NCBI GenBank assembly: GCA_039809865.1
Contig: JBDHVW010000004.1
Location: 111,246-175,245 of the forward strand
DNA: 64,000 nucleotides
Origin: QWHO01 sp039809865
Lineage (GTDB): Bacteria > Vulcanimicrobiota > Xenobia > Xenobiales > QWHO01
Reading direction: 5' to 3'
How positions within the stretch are numbered: position 1 is the first letter of the stretch; every line of letters starts with the position of its first letter. Positions 24,514 to 32,990 of the stretch are shown here, piece by piece. Below the pieces are notes generated by a model. It was not told the origin of the DNA, did not search any database, and saw only the letters and a program-made list of their open reading frames with translations. Made by a program: the position numbers and the translations under genes.

Positions 24514-26451
24514 TCAAAGCAAGGTAACGGTTTGCGCGAAGGCGTCCACGCGCACTTTCTGGCCGTTCTGGATGCGGGTCGTCGCGTCGCCCGTGCCGAT
24601 CACGCAGGGTTTCTTCAGCTCGCGGCTCACGATGGCCGCGTGGCAAGACGCGCCGCCCTCGTCGGTCACGATCGCCGCGCACTTCGCGATGGCGCCCATG
24701 AACGAGGGGTTGGCGTTGACCGAGATCAGCACGCGGCCTGCCTCGAACGGGTCGTCCGGATGAAGCACCACCTGGGCCACGCCCTCCACCACGCCCGGGT
24801 AAGCGGAGGAGCCGTGCAGCACCTTCGCGTCGCCGCCGGAGAGCGGCACCCGCGCGTGGTGCAACCGCGCCAGCAAGAAGCCCGTGGAAGGGTGGAAGCT
24901 GAGAGTCGGCGCGTCGGTCAGCTGAAACACGCTCAGCTGTCCCCGCGCGACGAGCTCGTCGCGGCGGTGCAACTCGGCCGGGTCGACCCCGTCGATCAGC
25001 TCGTAGACGGTGACGACGCGCAGGGGAAACTTCAAACCCTCAGCGCCCAGCTCTTTCAGGCGGTCGAGCACCAGCGGGGGGAGCACCGTGTCGGTGTACC
25101 AGGGGTAGAGCGACGCGCTGCGCAGCTCGCGCGCCAGATCCACCAGCGGCCCGCCCTCGGGCACGCCGTCCATCACGAAGAACGGGACCTGAGTGGCGCA
25201 CACCACGACCTCGGCGAACGCGTCCAGAGCCTCGATCAGGTTCTTGAAGTTGGCCTCCCGCGGTGCCCGCTCCAGCTCGAGCCCCCGGCGCAGGATGGCC
25301 TCGATCGTGGCCGGATCGCGCCGGCACATCTCCCCCACCGCGTCCGTGACGCGCTTCGTCTCGGAGGGCACCAGGCAGACCTGGATCATCCCCTCGCACG
25401 GCTCCACCAACAACAGCGGAAAGAACGGGATACCGAGCCGCTTGAGACCCACCCGGACGTTGCGCGCGAACATCGTGCCCGACAGCGTGTTCCAGGGACG
25501 GCGGATGCTGGCCGCATAACCGATGCTCTCGTCATAGAAAGCGTGATTGTAATCCGGGTCGAGCGTGGTGATGGGACGCGCCTGCACCACGTAGAACTTG
25601 CCATCCGCCCGGGCCCACTCGGTATCCACCGGATGCCCGTAGTGCGCCTCGATGCCTCGTAGGATCCGTCCGTACTCGCGCGCCTCGTCGTCGGTCAGGC
25701 AAGGTCCGCTCCGGGTCTGAGCTTCCCAGTGGGGTGGGTTTCCGGGAACCAGCATGCGCTTCTTGTCGCCCACGGCCTGATCGGTGATGGCGTCTTTGGA
25801 CTTGCTGATCACCCAGGTATCCGGGTTGACGGCTCCCGAGACGACTGCCTCGCCCAGGCCATAAGCGGCCTGGAGCATCATCAGGTCGGGCTCCTGGGTC
25901 GTCGGGTGCACCGAGAATCCCACTCCCGCGACCTGGGCGTCGACCATCTGCTGCACCACCACGGCCACGTCGATGGCCGTGCCCAGGAGCCCGTTCTCGA
26001 TGCGGTAGAGCAGCGCGCGCTCGGTGTAGAGAGAGGCCCAGCAGTCGCGCACCTTGCCCAACAGATCGGGTTGCTCGACGTCGAGGTAGCTGTCGAGCTG
26101 ACCCGCCCAGGCGGTGGAAGCGCTGTCCTCCGCGGTGGCGCTCGAGCGCACGGCGACCTTCGTGAGCCCTGCGAAATGGGTCAGGATCTCTTGCTGGATT
26201 GCGTCGGGAATCGGCGTGCCGTCGATGAGCTTGCGCAGCGCCGCCGCGCGCTCCCCCGCGTTTTGCGTGGTCACGTCGGCCAGCTCGAGATCGAGCGGCT
26301 CGGCGAACCTTCGGAAGGCGGCGGTCAGGATGACGAACCCCGGCGGGACGGGCGCCCCGGCTTGCGTCAGCTCGCCGAGCGACGCCCCCTTTCCCCCGGC
26401 GATCGCGGAGTCTTTGGAGCGCAGGCTCCGGAACGGCAGCACGTAAGTCAT
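24514..26451 (-). CDS. PEP synthase-like phosphotransferase (ATP-grasp plus His-swivel domain)
   Basis: 645 residues from ATG 26451 (MTYVLPFRSLRSKDSAIAGG). The N-terminal 320 residues are the PPDK/PEP-synthase ATP-binding domain: GGKGASLGELTQAG, VRSSATAEDS and the closing YVVQARPIT. The C-terminal 90 residues are the mobile swivel domain with TDEGGASCHAAIVSRE; His604 is the phosphoryl carrier. The PEP/pyruvate TIM barrel is absent. The middle (about 325-560) is an unrelated helical domain that should bind the phosphoryl acceptor, as in rifampin phosphotransferase or similar enzymes. The acceptor is unknown. Its 5' region is the CGTACG array. Confidence 0.8.
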   Translation of the reverse strand: MTYVLPFRSLRSKDSAIAGGKGASLGELTQAGAPVPPGFVILTAAFRRFAEPLDLELADVTTQNAGERAAALRKLIDGTPIPDAIQQEILTHFAGLTKVAVRSSATAEDSASTAWAGQLDSYLDVEQPDLLGKVRDCWASLYTERALLYRIENGLLGTAIDVAVVVQQMVDAQVAGVGFSVHPTTQEPDLMMLQAAYGLGEAVVSGAVNPDTWVISKSKDAITDQAVGDKKRMLVPGNPPHWEAQTRSGPCLTDDEAREYGRILRGIEAHYGHPVDTEWARADGKFYVVQARPITTLDPDYNHAFYDESIGYAASIRRPWNTLSGTMFARNVRVGLKRLGIPFFPLLLVEPCEGMIQVCLVPSETKRVTDAVGEMCRRDPATIEAILRRGLELERAPREANFKNLIEALDAFAEVVVCATQVPFFVMDGVPEGGPLVDLARELRSASLYPWYTDTVLPPLVLDRLKELGAEGLKFPLRVVTVYELIDGVDPAELHRRDELVARGQLSVFQLTDAPTLSFHPSTGFLLARLHHARVPLSGGDAKVLHGSSAYPGVVEGVAQVVLHPDDPFEAGRVLISVNANPSFMGAIAKCAAIVTDEGGASCHAAIVSRELKKPCVIGTGDATTRIQNGQKVRVDAFAQTVTLL

Positions 26452-27111
26452 GCGAGCGCGTTCGATCCGTCGTCGCCCTCTCCCTCGCCTTGCGCGGAGC
26501 GTACGAGGAATTTTGGTCGTACGACAGCGGTGAGGCGGAAGGCGGTATACCGGGCTACGGAAGTCGTACGACGAATTTTTGTCGCACGCGCAGCGTGACT
26601 CGTACGAGACGGGGCGCGTATGGCCGCGCGACCTCGTACTGCCCGTGTGCGCACGCACTTCCCCGCGCGCACACGTCCAGCTGCGTACGCATGGTCAACT
26701 GCGTACGCACTCCAGCAGGGCGTATACCGACTGCCTGACTGCGTACGCACCTCCGCGCACGTACGCGTCCCCGAGCACGTACGCATTCCCAGATGCGTAC
26801 GCGTGGTCAACTGCGTACGCTCTCCAGCAGGGCGTATACCGACTGCCTGACTGCGTACGCACTTCCCCGCACGTACGCGTCCCCGAGCACGTACGCATTC
26901 CCAGATGCGTACGCGTGGTCAACTGCGTACGCACTCCAGCAGGGCGTATACCGACTGCCTGACTGCGTACGCGTGGTCAGCTGCGTAACCGCGCGTGCGA
27001 GTCCGGTAAGGCGGTATACGACCGCACGTAAAGTCGGACGAGCAACGCCAGTCATACGACAGGGGCGGGTCGTACGAGCTACGCGAGTCGTACGACGATC
27101 ATTGACCCGAT
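26452..27111. repeat. CGTACG palindrome array, 18-bp phased, with a 112-bp tandem repeat
   Basis: A 660-bp gene-free gap between two minus-strand genes. CGTACG starts at 26500, 26518, 26565, 26601, 26684, 26702, 26742, 26760, 26778, 26796, 26814, 26854, 26872, 26890, 26908, 26926, 26966, 27071 and 27089. Most steps are exactly 18 bp, and three are 40 bp with GTATAC centred in between. Four 18-bp steps plus one 40-bp step give a 112-bp repeat unit (26711, 26823, 26935; about 2.5 copies). Degenerate sites continue the 18-bp phase at 26583, 26984, 27035 and 27053. I counted only three other CGTACG in the rest of the window. Either a protein-binding array or a decayed repeat gene. Confidence 0.85.
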
Positions 27112-28080
27112 TCAGCGGACGCGCTCGCCCGCCCGGGGCGTGAAGTCGACCACGCCCCAGCCGTCATTGCGCTCGGTATCGAAGGTCAAAAACGCGATCT
27201 TCGAGCCGTCCGGCGACCACGAGGGCAGGTACTCGTCGCCCGCCTGCGAGGTCAGCTTGCGCACTTCCGAGCCGTCGGCGCGCGCCACGTAGAGGTCGAA
27301 GTCGCCCGACTGGCGGCCGGCGGTGAAGGCCACCCACCGGCCGTCCGGCGAGAAGGCGGGCTCGTATTCGTGCAGTCCCAGGTCCACGAACGGCTTCATC
27401 TCGTCGCCGTAGGGGTCGACCATGGCGAGCTGGTCGCCGCCCTCCCACTGCTGCTCGAAGACGATCGTCGAGCCGTCGGGCGACCAGTCGGGCGACTGAT
27501 CCCACGTCTTGTAGCCGGGCGGGAAGGTGATCTGGCGTGACTTCTCGCCGGTGGTATCATAAACCACCAGGTGCCGGCCGTCCTCGCCGTAGCCCGAGGT
27601 CAGGATCTCCTGACCGGACGGATCCCACACGTGCTCGGTCTCCAGGCCGCGGTCGACGTTGGTCACGCAGACCTCGTTCTTGCCGTCGGGGGTGCAGACC
27701 CAGGTCAGGAAACCCTGGTCGTTCAGGTCGCCGCCCGTGAAGGCGATCTGGCTGCCGTCGGGGCTCCAGACGGGCTTCCAGCCCAGGTTCTTGTTGAGCA
27801 CCGTGGGGTTGGAGCCGTCCGCGTCGGCGACTTGCAGGCTCCAGGTGGGGAGCTCGTGGCCCAGGTAGTCGTAGGTGGCGTAGGCGATCTTGGTGCCGTC
27901 GGGGCTGAACGAAGGGTTCATGCTCCAGCGGCCCTCGGGCCCGACGGTGCCGAGCGTGGACTGGCCGTCCGCGCTCACGACCAGGATGTCGCGCTCGACC
28001 TCGACCGCGAACCGGGAGCTGTCGGGCGACCAGGCGGGCTTGCCACGGGTGCCCTGGGTGGAAGTGGGCTGTATCTGCAT
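27112..28080 (-). CDS. TolB-like beta-propeller protein
   Basis: 322 residues from ATG 28080, with GGAGA 8 nt upstream. It is built from PD40/WD40-like units: PAWSPDSSRFAVEV, PSFSPDGTKIAYAT, PVWSPDGSQIAFTGG, PDWSPDGSTIVFEQ, PAFSPDGRWVAFTAG and PSWSPDGSKIAFLT, about six blades. The start MQIQPTSTQGTRG is polar with no Sec signal, unlike true periplasmic TolB. The propeller probably binds proteins or peptides. The promoter belongs to the GTTNACA class. Confidence 0.85.
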   Translation of the reverse strand: MQIQPTSTQGTRGKPAWSPDSSRFAVEVERDILVVSADGQSTLGTVGPEGRWSMNPSFSPDGTKIAYATYDYLGHELPTWSLQVADADGSNPTVLNKNLGWKPVWSPDGSQIAFTGGDLNDQGFLTWVCTPDGKNEVCVTNVDRGLETEHVWDPSGQEILTSGYGEDGRHLVVYDTTGEKSRQITFPPGYKTWDQSPDWSPDGSTIVFEQQWEGGDQLAMVDPYGDEMKPFVDLGLHEYEPAFSPDGRWVAFTAGRQSGDFDLYVARADGSEVRKLTSQAGDEYLPSWSPDGSKIAFLTFDTERNDGWGVVDFTPRAGERVR

Positions 28081-28112
28081 TGATTTGTCTCCAGACGTCG
28101 ATTTCGTGGCTC

Positions 28113-28156
28113 AATGTAGGCAAATCAGCCTGAAGACATGTGGCCGAGATGTGAAC
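28113..28156 (-). promoter_or_regulatory. GTTNACA-type promoter of the TolB-like gene
   Basis: Minus strand: GTTCACA (28156-28150), 31 nt, TACATT (28118-28113). The extended box GTTCACATCTCGGCCAC matches that of subtilase 2 at 14 of 17 positions. Confidence 0.6.
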
Positions 28157-28208
28157 ATGCAACTCGCGCATGAAACGCAACGAATCGGCAAACCCGGTCA
28201 CCGGAAGT

Positions 28209-28682
28209 TCATAAGAATTGCTCCGTCAGCCAGTCCCGATCGCCCAGCTCGCGCAGAGCCTCCACACAGGCAGCCTTGATGTCCTTGTGGCGGCTCAGCA
28301 GAGCCAGGTGGCGCAGCGGCTCGCGCAGATCCAGCCGCACGGCGGCGCGCACCGCCGCCGCCCGCACCGGCCAGTGCGGAGAGGCGAGAAAGCCCAGCAC
28401 GGTCGCAGGGTCGTCCACCCTTGCCAGCAGAGCGGCCTGCACGCGAGGGTCGGTCTCCCCGGCCAGGAGCGCCAGAGGGTCGGACGCGAACCGCGCCGAG
28501 GCCGCCCGCACCGGGGCGGAAGGATGATCATGCATGGGCTCGGGCCAATGCTCGAGCAGCGCTACCAGCACATCGGGGGCCAGGTCGGCCCGCAGCCACT
28601 CGCGCCGAGGCGGCACGCTCTGCAGCACCCGCAGCTGGGTGGCCGGGTCGAGCTCGGAGAACTTCTCGGCCAGCTCGTCCAT
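28209..28682 (-). CDS. HEAT-like repeat protein
   Basis: 157 residues from ATG 28682, which overlaps the stop of the HDAC-like gene (TGATG), so coupled translation is expected. The sequence consists of short antiparallel helices of HEAT/armadillo type, for example DPRVQAALLARVDDPATVLG and WPVRAAAVRAAVRLDLREPL. No catalytic motif is present. As a downstream partner of a deacetylase-family enzyme it may act as a scaffold or specificity factor (inference). Confidence 0.7.
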   Translation of the reverse strand: MDELAEKFSELDPATQLRVLQSVPPRREWLRADLAPDVLVALLEHWPEPMHDHPSAPVRAASARFASDPLALLAGETDPRVQAALLARVDDPATVLGFLASPHWPVRAAAVRAAVRLDLREPLRHLALLSRHKDIKAACVEALRELGDRDWLTEQFL

Positions 28683-29488
28683 CAGCCAAACACCCGCAAG
28701 CATTCTTCCAGGGTGGCGTGGTGCAGGTCGAGCACGTTCTGGAATTGCTCCTGGTAGCCACCGGCCAGGTTCCACGCCACGGGAAGCGAGTGGTCGCGGC
28801 AATACTCGAAGACCAGGGCGTCGCGGCGGCGCATCTGGGAAGCGTCCATCCAGCCGCCCAGAGGGTCGTCCACGTGCGCGTCCGCGCCGGCCTGATAGAT
28901 CAGCACCTCGGCGCTCATGGCCTGGAGAATCTCCGGCAACCCCGTCAGGAATTCTTCGGGGTCAGCCGTATTCTCGCGCCTCCCGGTGGAATAGTGCGCC
29001 ACCCGCGTGACGCGCTTCTGGCCGATGATCTCATCGGTGCCGTTGCCGTAGTGGTAGTCACAGTCGAGGATGCCGACGCGCACGTCCACCAGCAACGCGG
29101 CCACCATCAAGCCGTTGAACGTGCAGAAGCCCTCGGGGTGGCGGTATCCCGCGTGGTGGAAGCCGCTCGTGGGCGAGCAGGCGGCCCCCCCTTGCTTCAA
29201 CACGTGCTTGACCGCGCTGACCAGACTGCCCGTCGTGTAGGGAAGCGAGTCCGCCACGCTCCGCGACAGGTTACCGAAGCCGTTGCGATGGCGGCAGGCC
29301 AGCACGTCGCGGACGTAGTCCGGGTCGTGGGCCAGGGCGAGATCGCGAGCGCTGACGGGCTCTGGCTCCACCAGCTCGATGGGGTAGCGTTCCAACCATT
29401 GGGCGACCAGCTTCTCGGGCTTGCCGGCGCTGGGTGAGAACGAGGCATTCTCGGCCACGCTCTGCCGGGGCGTGTAGAAGACTTTCAT
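28682..29488 (-). CDS. Histone deacetylase family hydrolase
   Basis: 268 residues from ATG 29488 (MKVFYTPRQSVAENASF), the usual start for this family; the frame stays open far upstream but overlaps the divergent MarR-GNAT gene. Zn-amidohydrolase landmarks are present: SGFHHAGYRHPEGF (catalytic His pair), DCDYHYGNGT (metal Asp/His) and GADAHVDDPLGG (second metal Asp). The AGGYQ segment supplies the Tyr. The family includes acetylpolyamine and lysine deacetylases; the substrate cannot be read here. A HEAT-like protein is coupled downstream, and an acetyltransferase fusion is divergent upstream. Confidence 0.88.
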   Translation of the reverse strand: MKVFYTPRQSVAENASFSPSAGKPEKLVAQWLERYPIELVEPEPVSARDLALAHDPDYVRDVLACRHRNGFGNLSRSVADSLPYTTGSLVSAVKHVLKQGGAACSPTSGFHHAGYRHPEGFCTFNGLMVAALLVDVRVGILDCDYHYGNGTDEIIGQKRVTRVAHYSTGRRENTADPEEFLTGLPEILQAMSAEVLIYQAGADAHVDDPLGGWMDASQMRRRDALVFEYCRDHSLPVAWNLAGGYQEQFQNVLDLHHATLEECLRVFG

Positions 29489-29519
29489 GCCGTCCAGAGT
29501 TCGACAGGCACCCTTCTCG

Positions 29520-29557
29520 TTGACATCCGTAAGCTGCTTACAGATATACTCCGAGCC
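29520..29557 (+). promoter_or_regulatory. Promoter and likely autoregulatory operator of the MarR-GNAT gene
   Basis: TTGACA (29520-29525) and TATACT (29545-29550) are 19 nt apart; GATATA at 29543 would give 17. Between them lies the perfect palindrome GTAAGC-T-GCTTAC (29529-29541), placed where a bound MarR dimer would block polymerase. The ATG follows the -10 by 7 nt, so the transcript is probably leaderless. Confidence 0.6.
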
Positions 29558-30499
29558 ATGGACTTCTACGACCGCATCGGAGTCATGGCCCTCGGCAGCC
29601 GGCTGCGCCGCCTGGGGGATCGGCTGGGCGAGGAAGCCGCCCGCATCTACGCCCTCTACGGAACCGAGCTGCAGCCGCGCTGGTTCCCCGTCTTCTTCCT
29701 CCTGGGCGAGCGCGACGAAGAGTCGGTCTCGGCCATCGCCGAGGCGATCGGGCATACCCATGCCTCGGTCAGCCAGATCGTCAGCGAGATGGTCAAGCAG
29801 GGCTATGCGGTCACCCGGAAGGGCATGTCGGACGGGCGTAAGAGCTTCGTGACCCTCACCCCCCGAGGCCGGGAGACCATCGCGAAGGTGCGCTTTCAAT
29901 GCAGCGACGTGGGAGCCGCCGTCGGCCGCATGCTGGCCGAGTCGGACACCGATCTCTGGGCCGCCATCGCCGCTTGCGAGCGCTCGCTCGCGCACCGGCC
30001 GCTCTTTGACCGCGTACTGGCGCAGAAGCTCGAGCGCGAGGGGATTCGCGTGGTGGACTTCCGTCCCGGCGATGAGGCCGCCTTTCGGCGCCTGAACCTC
30101 GAGTGGATCGAAGCCCACTTCACGGTCGAGGAGGCCGACCGCAAGGCGCTCGACCACCCGCGCCAGACCATCCTCGAGCCCGGCGGACACATTCTGATCG
30201 CCCTCAATGGCGAGGAGCCCGTCGGGACGTGCGCGCTCATCCCCCACGGCGACGGCTGCCTGGAACTGGCCAAGATGGCCGTGTCGCCCGCGGCCCGCGG
30301 GAAGAGGATCGGCTGGCTCCTGGGTCAGGCCGCCCTGGATAAAGCCCGCCAGCACGGCGCCCAACGCGTGTACCTCGAGAGCAACACCGTGCTGGAGCCC
30401 GCCATCGCCCTCTACCGCAAGCTGGGCTTCCGCGAGGTCACCACCTGCCGCTCCCCCTACTCCCGCTGCAACATCCAGATGGAGAAAGACCTCGCGTAG
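29558..30499 (+). CDS. MarR-type regulator fused to a GNAT acetyltransferase
   Basis: 313 residues from ATG 29558. Residues about 1-150 are a winged-helix MarR domain (ESVSAIAEAIGHTHASVSQI, then the wing GMSDGRKSFVTLTPRG). Residues about 160-310 are a GNAT domain with acetyl-CoA motif A (MAVSPAARGKRIGWLLGQAA) and the C-terminal LYRKLGFREV. Such fusions are common. The palindromic operator in its own promoter suggests autoregulation. Divergent from the HDAC-family gene, so acetylation and deacetylation may be linked. Confidence 0.88.
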   Translation: MDFYDRIGVMALGSRLRRLGDRLGEEAARIYALYGTELQPRWFPVFFLLGERDEESVSAIAEAIGHTHASVSQIVSEMVKQGYAVTRKGMSDGRKSFVTLTPRGRETIAKVRFQCSDVGAAVGRMLAESDTDLWAAIAACERSLAHRPLFDRVLAQKLEREGIRVVDFRPGDEAAFRRLNLEWIEAHFTVEEADRKALDHPRQTILEPGGHILIALNGEEPVGTCALIPHGDGCLELAKMAVSPAARGKRIGWLLGQAALDKARQHGAQRVYLESNTVLEPAIALYRKLGFREVTTCRSPYSRCNIQMEKDLA

Positions 30500-30663
30500 G
30501 TCGTCTCAGCGCGAGACCGTCTTGCGACTTCGGCCATAGCAATACCCTGAGTGCCACGCGACGAGGCCTTTCGGGGCCGTCCCCGAGGAGCCTTGCTTTC
30601 TTGGCGAGAGTGACGCAGGCTCTCCTGCACTGCCAACTGCCAACCAACCTACCTACAAGAAAA
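30500..30663. other. Intergenic region between convergent genes
   Basis: No gene seen. A weak hairpin (CGGGG-CCGT-CCCCG near 30572-30585) may end transcription of the MarR-GNAT gene; the T-run is poor. Confidence 0.35.
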
Positions 30664-32880
<2,217 letters not shown>

Positions 32881-32931
32881 GGAATTGGCTCCTCGGTGTA
32901 TTGCGACTTTGTCGTTGCGGTCCCGGAGGAT

Positions 32932-32975
32932 AGAATACCGGCTCGCCCGGGCGGCGTAGTGACATGGTTGTGAAC
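32932..32975 (-). promoter_or_regulatory. GTTNACA-type promoter of subtilase paralogue 3
   Basis: Minus strand: GTTCACA (32975-32969), 31 nt, TATTCT (32937-32932). The extended box GTTCACAACCATGTCAC differs from that of paralogue 1 at one position. Confidence 0.6.
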
Positions 32976-32990
32976 ATCTGTGGACATGTT

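Noticed and set aside
26700..26990. CRISPR array
   Set aside because: The 112-bp units are near-identical throughout and have no unique spacers between conserved repeats; no cas gene is near.
29489..30364. Long N-terminal extension of the HDAC-family protein
   Set aside because: It is antisense to the MarR-GNAT gene; the family normally starts at the MKVFYTP-type strand.
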